From: Eledone cirrhosa
Lineage: Eukaryota; Mollusca; Cephalopoda; Octopoda; Eledonidae
Assembly (NCBI GenBank): GCA_964016885.1
Contig: OZ024743.1
Span: forward strand, 165,215,732-165,279,731
Length of the DNA: 64,000 nt
Direction of reading: 5' to 3'
Positions 18,580 to 29,990 of the stretch are shown piece after piece. Within the stretch, counting starts at the first letter, position 1; every line of letters starts with the position of its first letter. A program made the translations under genes and the position numbers. Under the pieces are notes generated by a model. The model did no database searches and was not told where the DNA came from. It saw only the letters and a program-made list of their open reading frames with translations.

Positions 18580-19090
18580 ACCAAGATTTCTGGAATTCAA
18601 AAAACAACATTGACCATTCCAAGGCATTGGAATAACCAATTTTGGAAGAATTACAATTCCTTCATTGTCAGGAGAATTCTTGGGAATAAGAGAAGCTGAA
18701 TATATTTCATACATTCCATGTCATTGCCAACTCCATGGTGTCCTATGTGTTGTGTCATTGGATTTCTATATGAATATATCCCACTGTACTAGGAGAACAC
18801 AACAGGTTTATATTAACGTTGGAAATAGCAGTCAACAATGAAGGAACAGTTAATCAATTAAAATGTTCTCCTAATACATTAAGTGGGATATATTCATATA
18901 GTAATCCAATGAGACAAGATGTAGGACACCATGCAGTTGGCAATGACATGGAATGTATGAAATATATTCAACTTCTCTTATTCCAAAGAATTCATCCCTG
19001 ATGAAGGAATTATAATTCTTCCAGTATTGGTTATTTCAATGCCTTGGAATGGTCAATGTTGTTTTTTGAATTCCAGAAACTATAGTTGGG
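18580..19090. repeat. Large foldback: 220-bp inverted repeat with a 60-bp spacer
   Basis: The arms 18580-18800 and 18863-19090 are reverse complements with scattered mismatches, for example CTGGAATTCAAAAAACAACA at 18590 against its complement near 19065. The whole forms one long hairpin without coding sequence. It directly follows the LTR end. Confidence 0.75.
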
Positions 19091-19267
19091 ACACTGTATA
19101 ACTAAAACCGACTTATTTTACTCGATCTAGCTTATATACTCCCCAAAAGAGATTTGGCTTAAGCTTTAATATAATTTATGACTTCTCTGAATAGATAGTC
19201 TGTTGATATATCCTATCTTTTCATTGAGACGTTTAAGTATTAGAGACAATTAACTTTATAAATTGAT

Positions 19268-19272
<5 letters not shown>

Positions 19273-19344
<72 letters not shown>
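19273..19344. repeat. (TA)n microsatellite
   Basis: About 36 TA units, abutting the (TAA)n tail of the Tx1-like copy. Confidence 0.95.
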
Positions 19345-19348
<4 letters not shown>

Positions 19349-19776
19349 ATAATAATTTCATTTATTGGCCACAAGGGCCGACATGTAGGGGACAATACAA
19401 AGACACAGACAGTGGGGGTTTACAATAAGGTCGAGTAAAAGTGCACAATGGCAAGACTAATTTAACAATGAAGATATAAAAATTATATAAAATAAACTAT
19501 GCATAAATATAACAAGATAAATTCCCCTATAGGGGGTGGATGACCCAGGGGTGACTCAGGTACCCCACCAATCCTGAACCACTCTGTGCTTCTAGGGCAC
19601 CCAGGGAGAGCACCCCTCTCCTCCTCAAATTAGCTAGCCTATAGGCGCATGGTCAGAATAGGCCCATTCACACGGGCCATTCTCGGCACATTTACCCACC
19701 TTTTAGAAAATGAAATGTACTGGGGGGGGGGCAGCACTTCTCTCACCACTCTCACCTTCCTTGAAACTTGAAGAAG

Positions 19777-20310
19777 TTAATGAGGTATTGGCCGAAGAGA
19801 AAAGTGTCTGTCTTCAGTCCTTTCAAACTCTTTCGCAACTGCCACCAGACAGAGGAAAATTGCCTGCTCTTCTTGGCCAAAGGAAGGCGGCGGGTCGATC
19901 TTCACTATGGACTCGGCTGATAGCTGGATCCATTCTACATGCGACAACAGCTGTTCGACATAACTCCACAAGTCAGTAATGCACGGACATTGGACAAGTG
20001 CGTGCAGAACGGTTTCATCGCTCTGTGCGCATCTCGGGCAGGTCCGTCTGATAGCACTTCCATGCCTGTAGAGTTTATCCCGAACTGGCAGTGCCCCCCG
20101 GTAGCACTGCCAAACGAGGGATTTCTAGAAATTGTCCATCGTCCCCAGCTCAAAAGTCCTCAGGAACAGATTGGTCAGTTCGACTTCGTCGAGGCCCAAA
20201 GCTTCTCCGAGTGCGTCACTGCACTTGCCCACCACTTATCCTCTATAGAACTCGAGAGTGGAAGTTCCACTGATCTCATTGCCCGCTTGGTAGACAAGGG
20301 TGTCCTGAAT
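19777..20310 (-). pseudogene. ORF2 C-terminal domain, copy A
   Basis: The minus strand carries the tail domain found in each copy: the GALPVRDKLYRHGS region, a CPRCAQSDETVLHALVQCPS-type Cys/His cluster (here in a shifted frame), LWSYVEQLL, and LINFFKF near the end. The Cys-x2-Cys..His..Cys cluster is a common feature of L1/Tx1-type C-termini. Frameshifts break it, and it is joined directly to ORF2 residues upstream of the RT because of the deletion. Confidence 0.7.
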
Positions 20311-21560
20311 TTCGGCTGAAGTAATCGGCCTTTCGCAGCGCTCGGCGTCGACCGTCGAGATGCGGAGCAAGCCGTCAAGGTAGGGACTGAAATCCGTTAC
20401 TGTCTCTGACCCACCACTCTCCCCGAACAACCGAGCAAAGTGTTGGCGAAAGGCCTCACACATCCGCTTGGGATCGCTTATCTCGTGTCCGTCTCGGTCC
20501 GCCAAAGACCGAATTCTCGTTTTATTACCACGCTGCGCCTCCGCCACGCGGGCCCATCGAACAGTTTTGGTTCCCTCGTTTCTCAGCACACGCGCCTTAG
20601 CTCTGACAATGCAACCTTCGTGTTTCGCATTGAAGAAATGGTCTAATGCCATTCTCGTAGCTAGCACGTCCGTTGCAATACCACTACAAATAGCCTCGTC
20701 TAACTTATCTACCAGCTCCCCTCCTTTCTATTTTTCTCTAACGCTAGTTCTTTGCTGAACTCTATCGAAGTTATTCTAATCTCTCTTTTGAGAGCCTCCC
20801 ACCATCTGTTGTTGACGATCCCCCCTGTCAATTTTTGCTTAACTAAATTGTTGACTCGGTCCCTGTAAGCCTTACCTGCCGGAAATGATGTGTTCAGCTT
20901 CCAGTAACCCGGTCCTAACCGACGCATTTTATCTAGGTCGACTATAGAGATCACAAATTTGTGATCTGAATAGGCGTCCGTTTTAAAAAGTGGGCAGCCT
21001 ACACTATTTCTATTTATTTTCCTAATGAAGATCCTATCTATAAACGATCTAGACGACCCTATGCGGTTGGTCCAGGTCCACACTGGTGCATTGGGGAAAT
21101 CTAGTCGGTACCTGTCAGGCAGTTGGAACTGGCTGATTAGGTACTTGAGGCTTTTGCACCCCCTGCTCCTATCAGCTACCCCCACACAATCCCAGCGTGC
21201 GTCTAAGATGCTGTTCCCGTCCTCCGCTAACAGTAAAGGGCGAGACGTACCCAGAAAATTTTCCAGGCGCCTAAAGAAGTCCGGACGTCCGGCCCCAGTA
21301 GCGGCGTAGACGGCCAGCAGTCTAAAGGCACCACCTTTGCTATTGCTCACATCCAGGACCACCAGCTTACCGCCCGAGTCCCAGAAGATCGACCTTACCT
21401 CGAGATCCAGGCCTTTCCTAAACAGCACTGCCACCCAACCTCCCATTCCCGGCCTGCTAACAGATGCGAAGATCTGATAGTCGTCGAGCGACATACGCAC
21501 CAGAAACAAATCTTCTGGCACGCAAAATGTGCTCAATTCAAATATCTCCCCCTCTGTTTG
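20236..21560 (-). pseudogene. ORF2 apurinic-type endonuclease and linker, copy A
   Basis: The frame 21536-20709 reads SVSRPGMGGWVAVLFRKGLDL, FRLLAVYAATGAGRPDFFRRLE, EDGNSILDARWDCVG, PNAPVWTWTNRIGSSRSFIDRIF, YSDHKFVIS and LGPGYWKLNTSF. In APE-type LINE nucleases the W-T-W..S-R-I-D and S-D-H blocks hold catalytic residues; the 'GDWN' block is here EDGN. The next frame (20667-20236) continues with ALDHFFNAKHEGCIVRAKARVLRNEGTK to ITSAEIQDTL. There the sequence jumps to the C-terminal domain, skipping the RT. The nuclease's N-terminal 'INARG' block is also lost. Confidence 0.75.
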
Positions 21561-21766
21561 CTAAGAGGGCAATCAATTTATCGTTGGCCCCTCTGACAAG
21601 CACGAAGTTTTTAATGTTTTGTTGGTGTGGTTTTATTTGTTTTCGTTTCGGTGACTGGTAGTGATGGTTTTGGTAGTGTTGTTTTGGGTATGTCTGTGTT
21701 TGTTGTAGGTGTGGTGTCTGCAATTTCAGGTGTCGGTGTGTTTATTTGTTCTTGTGTTTGTTTAGG

Positions 21767-23164
21767 TTATTTGGGTTTCGGGGATTGTGGGGGGGGGGGT
21801 GTTGATGTTGATGTTGGTGTTGATGTTATTGGGGAAGTGTTTGCGTTAGTGGTGTCTGTATTTTTTGCTGTGTATGTTTTTGTATTTTGTGGGGGTTTTG
21901 TTTTTTGTGAGTTTTCTCTTTTGCTTTTTGGCACTTTGGGGTTTTCCTTCATCTTCACTGCTGGAAGACAAAGGGTCTGTGGCTGTGAGTGTATCTGTGT
22001 CTGTGTGTGCATTTATGGTTTTGTCTATGTGTGTATTTGGAGGGGTAGGGGTGGGAGAGCTTTCCTCGTTTTCCCCTGGGTTGGTTTCGGTGCTGGTGGT
22101 GGTCCGACTATTTTTGATGTTGGGGTTACCCGTGTCATTGTTGGTGTTGTTTTTGGTGGTGGTGCAGCTTACTGACACTGGCGTGGGCAACAAAGGAGGT
22201 CTGCGACCTCCTGCATTTTTGAGCTGATGGCAGAAGGCTTGCAGATGCGTTGCTTCCCCGCAGACGAAGCAGTGCGGCCTTCTTCCCTCAGTGATTAATT
22301 CGATTGTTGTCCCGTCCAGCAGGCGGGCAAATCTGGGATGTTGTTCATGTCCTCTGATTTCATTTGGAGAAGAATCTCCAAATCCATTCCGGACCAGTGC
22401 TCTCTCTCTCTGTCTTTTTGATATCCAGGAGGATAGTGTCTGTTCCCTCCTCGATTACGCATCCCAGGAGCCACCATATGTTCATTCTTGGTGGGATCCT
22501 GGGAATGCGGATCTTTACTGTCCTTTTGCCCATGTAGGACGGGTGCATGATAATGCGTTCTGTTCTGCAGGGGGTCACCGAGTGCTTAATAGCAAGGGCC
22601 TCGGTTTTGAACAGTACCGAGATGGTACTCGATGTCACTTCCGATGCACTTTAAAGCAGCCTCGACTTCTGCTTGGCTGGCGAGTTCCACTTTGCGTGTC
22701 TGCACTGAAATGCATCGAAAGTACACCATCCTCCTTTGCATGGCTGCTATTGCCTCGTCCGGGATGGTTATGTTGGCCCAGAACTTCTCTCGATTAATTA
22801 ACCTACGCGCGTGGACCAACTGTTGTTCCTTATCGCTGATGTCTACATTGAAGAAGCGCTTTGTTTCCACCGCGGCCGCTGCAAAGGTGGCGTCTCCGTT
22901 GTTCTTGTCGTTGGTGTTGTCGTTCTTGCTGTTGTTCTTGCTGTTGTTGTTCTTGTTGTTTTGTTTCTTGTTGCTGTTGCTACCGTTATTAGTGTTTATA
23001 TTGAGGCTGTTGGTGTTATTGTCGTTGTTTTTCTGGGTTGTTGTTTTTGTTGTTGTGGTGGTGATGTCGTTTTGAGATGGTACTGCTACTATCACAAAAT
23101 GGAGCGGTTGTGATGGTAACGCTTGTGTTTTGTTTTTACATTCAATGGAGTGGACGACAGACAT
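21767..23164 (-). pseudogene. ORF1 (gag-like RNA-binding protein), copy A
   Basis: N-terminus (23164-22586): a T/N-rich start with a long Asn-rich tract (residues about 40-95), then a conserved segment REKFWANITIPDEA, MVYFRCISVQTRKVE, AEVEAALKCIG. After a frameshift come YMGKRTVKIRIPRIPP and TGPEWIWR, then a CCHC knuckle (CFVCGEATHLQAFC, near 22275-22230). The C-terminus is a Pro/Thr/Ser-rich tail with an acidic SSSSEDEG. ORF1 proteins coat LINE RNA. Three frames are needed to read it. Confidence 0.65.
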
Positions 23165-23719
23165 GTCTGTAGTAGTAGCAGTCTTAGTGGGAGCTATAGT
23201 GACTGTTTATGACCTTTTTGGCCTGTGTGTTGTTTACCGTTTCAAGGTCGAAAATTTCAAGGGGGGAGGGGGGTTTCGAAGTTTTTTAAAATAAATCTGA
23301 ATATTTGGGTTTAAAGCCAATGTGGGTGGGTACCTTATGCTTCGTTATCGACAAGAAAATACAAAAAGTGATACTTTAAAACAGCTTAAAATTACGAACC
23401 TTTTCTCTCGCAGACTTGTAACGTCTTCACACATGTGGTCATAATAATAATAATAATAATGCTTTCTTTATTAACCACAAGGGTTTACACAAAGTAAAAC
23501 ATTAAGGACAATACAGGACAATACAGGACGGTACAAATGGGCATTTCTGCGTGTAAAAAAAAACAAAAAAACAGAAGATCTAACAAAAAAAGAAACAATA
23601 AAAAATTCCCCAATAGGGGGGAGACTTCCGAGGGACATTCGTGGAGAAAGCCTATTAAAAAGGCCACGGTGACCCTGACCACCAGGGCAAGTGCCCTCTC
23701 CCAGTTTTCCACCTTCAAT

Positions 23720-26700
23720 TTACAGGCACATACTCAGAGTAGGCCCATTCACTCGGGCCATGCTTGCCTCTCTCAACCATCTTTCAGCAAAATGCTGGGA
23801 AGAGAGTACTTCCCTCTCTACCCTGATTTTCCTTTTCAAATGAAATTTGAAAAAGTTAATCAGGGCATCACCGAAGAGGTAAGTGCTCGTCTTCAGCCCT
23901 TTCAAACGTGTCCACCATACTATCTCTTTCGCCATGGCCACCAGACAGATAAAAACTGCCTGCCCTTCCCGGCTAAAGGAAGAGGGTGGGGAAATCCTCC
24001 CGATGGACTCAGTTGATAGCCGGATCCGTCCTACACGCAGGTGTTCGACATAAACCCATAAGTCAGCAATGCTCGGACACTGGACGAATGCGTGCAGGAC
24101 GGTTTTGTCGCCCTGCGCGCATCGCAGACATGCCCGGCTGACGGCACTTCCATGCCTGTAGAGTTTATCCCTAACTGGCAAAGATCCTCGGTAGCTCTGC
24201 CAGGCCAGGGATTTCTGGAAGTTGTCCATAGGCCCCGGCCCGAAAATTCTTCCGAAGAGATTGGCTAGTTGATTTTCGTCGACGTCCAGAGTCTCCCCAA
24301 GTACGTCGTCGCTCTTCTCCTCCACTAATCCTCTATAGAACGCCGAGGTGGAGTTTCCACCGATCGCATTGCCCGCCTGGTCGAGGGTTGTGAGCGCCTG
24401 AAGACATTCCAGTCTCTAAGCGCTCCCTCTCGGTCTTCGCTTGACCCAGGACTGCAGCTCCGTCAAGGAGACGAGCGGGGGAAACACGCGTCTAGCAAAT
24501 GGCGACCACACCTGATCACCGTCGAGGAAGAGGTGGAGATGTCGTAGCCTGAGCGCGTGTCTGCGCATTATCAGCCACGGCATGCCCAGCCCTCCACGTA
24601 GCGGGTGTTGACAGCAGATGGACCGCCTGACCATCGGAGTGCGTCCCTTCCACAAAAAACGAAAGAGAAAACGTTCCAGCACAATCAGGCGAGGCTTAGG
24701 ACAAGGCACGAGTCAGGCGGTAGTAGATGACGGACACGATGTACGCATTCGCCACCTCCGCTCGACCTTTCAGGGATAGCTTCCTCTCTGCTCATTTCTG
24801 GGTGAGAGAAGCCACCCTGCTCGTCACCTCGTCCCAGGTTTTGTCTATCGGAGGTCTGGACTGAACCAGACCCCTAGCAATTTAACCAGTCCGTCCGTCC
24901 AGCGCCCGACGACGCTGTTGGACGACATGGACCTGCCTCTCCAGGTGCCGAGCTGCAGACCCACCGACTTTTCCTAGTTGATCATTGCTCCTGTCAGCGC
25001 CTCGTATTCTCTTAGTGTAGTGCCTATCGCCTCGATGTGTTTGGCGTTCGACACCACTACGGTGACATCGTCTGCATATGCTGACACGGATCTTCCGCAT
25101 CCCTGTTTGCGTGGGACCCCCTTCAACATCTCCAGTTTGTGCAGTAATGGCTCGAGAGTCAATAAGTACAACAGGGACCGTTCACTTTCACCACAGAGCA
25201 GATGTCGCTGTGCATGGCAGCGATCCAACCTCTGAAGACGGGGCCCAAAGCCAGCCGCTCTCAGGATTGCCGCCAGATACCGATAGTCGACCCTATCAAA
25301 AGCTTTCGACTAATCTAAATTGATCAAGGAACCACCCGTGCCAGGTTCCCTAGCTACCCTCTCCACGATGTATCGCATGAGGTGGAGGTTGTCATGCGAT
25401 AGCGCATGTCTGCGCCTCTCCCACCAGACCACCAACGACAAGCGCCAACTTCTTTGCTAGCACCTTGGGCAAAATCTTGAACTCTGTGTTTAGCAGAGTT
25501 ATGGGTCTGAAATTATCTATGTTATCCCCCTTGTTCGGATACTTTCTCAGCAGCGCCACCGCTCCTCGGCTCACAGAGCTGGGAATTCTCCCGTTCTGTT
25601 GCCAGTTGCAGTAGACGTCCGCCAAGAGGTCTCCGAACAAGTCTGGAATGTGTACGTAAATTTCGTAGGGCAGACCATCCAAACCAGGCGATTTACTCCT
25701 TGTGCAGCCAGTCATTGCCTCCCGTACTTCAGCGGCTGTTATCGGCTTTTCGCAACACTCCGCCTCAGTGGCCGAGAGCTGCGGCAGTCCGTCGAGGTAG
25801 GCACTAAAATCCATCCCGCGATCCGGCCTGCCGCTGCTCCCGAACAGCTGGGCGAAGTGTCGCTGAAAAGCTTCACACATTTTCCCGGGATCGAGGAGCA
25901 TGCGCCCGTCGTGGTCCACCAAAGGCCGGATCGTGGCTTTGTTGTCACGACGCGCCTCCGCCACTCGGGCCCATTGAACGACTTTCGTCCCCTCGTGTCT
26001 GAGAGCACGCACCCTAGTTCTGACAACGCAGCCTTCATGCTTTGCATTGAAGAATTGGTCGAGGGCCAATTTCGCTGCAAGCACGTCGGTGGCGATGCCT
26101 TTGCTAAGCGCCTCGTCTAATTTTCTAACTAGTTCTCCCTCTGCTCTATTTTTCTCTATTGCTAACGCCTTACTAAACTTAATGGACTCTATTCTACTCG
26201 CTCTTTACAGAGCAAACCACCATTTGTTGTTGACGATCGCACCCGTAAACACTCGCTCAACTAGTTCGCTAATCCGGTCTCTGTAGGCCTTGCGCGCCGT
26301 TAACGACGCGTTTAGCTTCCTGTAGCCGGGTCCCTGTCTATGAAGCCTATCTAAATCAACCTCACATCACGAATTTATGGTCTGTGTAGTCGACTATTTT
26401 GAATTATGGACATCCTATGCTAGACCATCTATTTCCCTACAAAATACCCTATCTAGATTGGATGACCCGATACGGTTTGTCCATGTCCACATTGGCACAT
26501 TCGGGAAATCTAGACGGTACCTGTCACACAGTTGAAACCGTCTGAGCAGGTTTGTGAGGCTTTTACACCCTCCTCCCCTATCCGCTAATCCCACACAGTC
26601 CCAGCGTGTATCTAAGATCCCGTTCCAGTCGCCCACTAACACTAAAGAGCACAGCAACTCCTCCCCCCGATCCTGGTCGGCTGAGAGATGCGTATACATC

Positions 26701-26865
26701 GTAGCCGCCGAAGATCGGTGCAAAGGCTCGTGCTTCGGAGATTCTGGTCTCGCTGATGGCCACCACGTCTATGTTTAGTGACCTGAGGTCGTTGAGCAGG
26801 TGGCCCTGCTTCCATGACGACCCCAGGCCACGCGCATCTATGCTGCCTATTCTGAGTAAGGTCAC
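23720..26865 (-). pseudogene. ORF2 (endonuclease-RT-C-terminal domain), copy B
   Basis: Minus-strand order: LRIGSIDARGLGSSWKQGHL and VVAISETR (nuclease N-terminus, 26865); a roughly 230-bp internal loss near 26660; LVGDWNGILDTRWDCVG; MWTWTNRIGSSN; ALDQFFNAKHEGCVVRTRVRAL; SPGLDGLPYEIY; NFRPITLLNTEFKILPKVLA (RT fingers, 25500); SKAFDRVD in a shifted frame; SAYADDVTVVVSNAKHIEAIG (RT catalytic YADD near 25080); WKGRTPMVRRSICCQHPLRGGLGMPW (24650); CLRCAQGDKTVLHAFVQCPS (24120). This is a complete L1/Tx1-type ORF2 layout, but at least seven breaks and the nuclease deletion make it inactive. Confidence 0.78.
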
Positions 26866-26969
26866 GTTGAAAAGGAGCGGAAAAAGATGGGAAAGACCAC
26901 TTACCTCACTTCTTGTGGAGGAAGGATGGTTTTTCCGTCCTTCTCACTGTTTGTGGCCCCCTCCGGAAG

Positions 26970-29118
26970 GATGTCTTTATAAATACTCCTGGAAAGTGTT
27001 TGTCGGAAGTCTCCGATGTCCTTGGAGAATTTTAATTATAGTGTCGTGTATGTTTTCTGTGTGATGCAAGTGATTTGTATGTCTGGGGGTGGTATGAATT
27101 TTTGGGGTCTTGTATAGTCTTTTTCTGTGATGCTGGTGTTGTATTGGATGCAGTGTAATAATTGGTTGTTGTTCAAATTTAATTGTTTCTACTTTTTGGC
27201 ACAAGGCCAGCAATTATCCCAGTGTATTACTGGTACTTTATTTTATCGACCCCGTAAGGATGAAAGGCAAAGTTAACCTCGGCGGGATTTGAACTCAGTC
27301 CGTAAAGGGACGTAACTGTGCTGCAAAGCATGGCGTCCGACCCTCTACCGATACTGCCAATCCACTCAAATTTAATGCTGTGTAGTGTGTATCGTTTTGG
27401 TTGCTTTGTTTTGTTTGCGTTTGTTGTGGGTTTGTTTCTGTTTCGCTTGTTGGAGATTTTTGTGGTGTTGGTGATGGTGGTGTTGGGGTTAATGATGGTG
27501 ATGGTGTTGGTGTTTGTGATGATGGGCTGGTGATGCTGGTGTGGGTGGTGACATAGCTGTCTTAACTTTTTTGTTAGTTTATTTGTTTGTTTCACCCTGC
27601 ATTTTGTTTTTGGAGAGGGAAGGAAGAGGATTTTTTTATTTTTTGGTTTCTTTTATTTTTTATTTTTTCTAGATACAGTTTCTCACTCCTCCTCGTCGTC
27701 ACAATCTGTCTCCAGGTGCGAGAGGTCGGGGAGTGGAAAATTCTCCACAGGCGTTGGTTTTAGTTGTGGCGTGGTGGATGGTAGAGGCGCGAGTGCTAAT
27801 TCTGGCGCGGTGGGTGGTGGTGGTGTTGGTTTTGCTACTGTTGCTGCTACAGTTGCTGGGGTTGTTGCTGCTACAGTTTCTTCTGTTGTTGCAGTTATAG
27901 TTGTTGCTGCCATTTCTGCTGCTGGCTTTGATGGTTGAGTCACTGGGGTGGGCAGGAGAGGTGGCCACAATTTTTTAGCCCGAGGGCAGCAAGCCTTTAG
28001 GTGGGTTCCTTCGCCACAAACGACACACCTAGGCCTTCTACCCTCAACGATTACGGTGAGGTGGCTGCCGTCATTGAAGTCTATCACCTCTGGAATCTCC
28101 TCAATGTTTTTTTGATCCACTTGGATCAGAAGCTCCATCCCAGATCCGGACCAGTTCTCCTGCTTTACTTTTATCACCTCAATTACTTTAGTGTCGGCCT
28201 CGATGTCGGCGAGGACGGCAGCCATTAGCCAGGGAATTTCAATGGCCGGCGGAACCTGGGTCACCCTGATCTTTACCAGTCTCTGACCACAGTAGCTTGG
28301 GACGAGTGTGAATTCGTCACTTTTTAATGGGGCCATGGAGTGCACTCTGGCTTCCTGTGGGGTTCCAAAGAACACGTTCACGGTTCCATATTTTTGCCCA
28401 CGTCTGATCTGGGTTTTTGAGCCCACACATGTCCCAAAGCTTTTTGTATCTGGGACTCGGATGCCCGTTCCACTCGGCGTATTTTAATGTTTATCGTGCG
28501 ATATGACACGGTGCATAGGCGCCGATGCTCCATGGTATTAGATGAGGGGTGAGGCTGACCCTGTAACCATATTTTTTTACTATTCGCTTGGCTTCATTCA
28601 ATTCTTCCTGGCTTACCTCAACCGTTTCATTTTTGTTTGCCGCTTTAGCAAACGAGACATTTGGTTTTGCACTGGTGTTGATGTTGTTGTTATTCTTATT
28701 GTTGCTGTTGTTGTTGTTGTTATTGTTATTTTTGTTGTTATTATTTTTAGTTTCAGTTATGGTGGTGGTGTCAGTGGCGTTCGGCGTGGAAGAGTCGATT
28801 TTCGGAGAATCCATTTCGGTATCACGAGATAATAATTTATTTTTTGTTTCAGTTGTTGCTGTGGTGGTGGTGTTGGTTGTTCTTTTTGTGATATTGTGGT
28901 GGTGGGGATGGCGGCTTTAACACCTGTAAGCATTGTAATGGCGGGAAATCCATGTCTGTATGTGACAAATCTAAATAATTGCCACTGCTATTACTTATAT
29001 GTTCAGTGTTAGCAACCGTAGCAAGGTTTACAATGGTGGTGGTGGTGGGAGATGTTAGTCTGTTAGTAAAGCTGTCAGCAGATTTTGGTAGCTGAATGCC
29101 GTCCATGTTTTTTTTCAA
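26970..29118 (-). pseudogene. ORF1, copy B, with central open frame 28426-27683
   Basis: The 247-codon core has FTLVPSYCGQRLVKIRVTQVPP, QENWSGSGMELLIQVDQKN, the knuckle CVVCGEGTHLKACC, then an Ala/Thr/Pro-rich stretch and an acidic end. Upstream frames give an Asn-rich tract (28780-28690), SFAKAANKNE and EELNEAKRIVKKYGYRVSLTP. Downstream (27213-26977) is a His/Thr-rich tail. The SINE at 27.2 kb splits the C-terminal part. The conserved 'VPSYCG..LVKI.VTQVP' and CCHC blocks match copies A and D. Confidence 0.75.
27173..27375 (-). mobile_element. tRNA-derived SINE with 10-bp target-site duplication
   Basis: TCAAATTTAA at 27173-27182 is repeated at 27366-27375. Between them is the minus-strand SINE: ACAAGGCCAGCAATT, TCGACCCCGTAAGGATG, box B complement GGGATTTGAACTC, and head complement CCGATACTGCCAA. 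It is inserted in ORF1 of copy B. Confidence 0.9.
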
Positions 29119-29319
29119 AGAAATATTTTGTTTGATAAATATAAAGTTTAAATTTTGGGCTCAAGGCCCCAATATTATTGAGTGTCCTTTTCAGAAAGCA
29201 ATATCTGTGAACTTATAAACACTTAACACCAAAAATTTTCTATAACTGGCAATTTGAAACAACTGAAAACAACAAACCTTTGTGGAGCTCACGATAATAC
29301 GATTTCCTACGTGGGTCGT

Positions 29320-29342
29320 CAATAATAATAATAATAATAATA

Positions 29343-29374
<32 letters not shown>

Positions 29375-29680
29375 TTTCTTTATTAACAATTAGGGTTTAC
29401 ATAAAGTAGACATTAAGGACAGTACAGGACAATACAGGACGGTACAAATGGGCATTTCTGCGTGTAAAAAAACAAAAGCAGAGGATGTAACAAAAAAATA
29501 ACAATGAAAAATTCCCCAATAGGAGGGAGACTTCCGAGGGACATTTGTGGAGAAAACCCATCAAAAGGCCACAGTGACCCTGACCACCAGGGCAAGTGCC
29601 CTCTCCCAGTTTTCCACCTTTAATTTACAGACACATACTCAGAGTAGGCCCATTCACTTGGGCCATTCTTGCTTCTCTAA
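29320..29680 (-). mobile_element. L1/Tx1-like LINE, copy C (3' end only)
   Basis: A long (AAT)n tail (29320-29372) is followed by the complement of the 3' UTR (CTTTATTAACAATTAGGGTTT, then the CCCCAATAGG hairpin near 29514). It stops at CTTGCTTCTCT, where copy D's tail AATAATAAT begins. About 300 bp of 3' UTR only. Confidence 0.8.
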
Positions 29681-29990
29681 TAATAATGATTTCTTTATTG
29701 GCCACAAGGGCTGACACCAAGAAAAACATTACAGACGGCACAGGACGGTACAGGACGGTACGATGTGGGTTTTGTGCGTGTAAATATTTTTATTATTTAT
29801 ATAAGAAAAGAAAAAAAGGACATAGAAACATATATATAAATAAACGATAAAAATGAAAATTGAAACAATGAAAAATTCCCCAATAGGGGGGAAACCTCCG
29901 AGGGTTACTCGTGGCGAAAACCACACAAAAGACCACGGCCACCCTGACCACCAGGGCAAGCGCCCTCTCTCAAATTTTCTATTTCTCAAA

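Larger units (their letters stand above)
19343..23440 (-). mobile_element. L1/Tx1-like LINE, copy A (RT deleted)
   Basis: 3' end at the left: (TAA)n, then, on the minus strand, GGCCCTTGTGGCCAATAAATG. A CCCCTATAGGGG hairpin lies at 19515-19526. ORF2 and ORF1 follow at higher coordinates, and the 5' end abuts the tail of copy B. Relative to copy B about 1.4 kb of RT is missing near 20305, so the copy cannot move by itself. Confidence 0.8.
23441..29319 (-). mobile_element. L1/Tx1-like LINE, copy B (near full length)
   Basis: Tail (AAT)n at 23441-23460, 3' UTR hairpin CCCCAATAGGGG near 23610, ORF2 23720-26865, ORF1 26970-29118 interrupted by a SINE, and a 5' UTR to about 29319, where the (AAT)n tail of copy C begins. 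About 5.9 kb. Many frameshifts. Confidence 0.8.
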
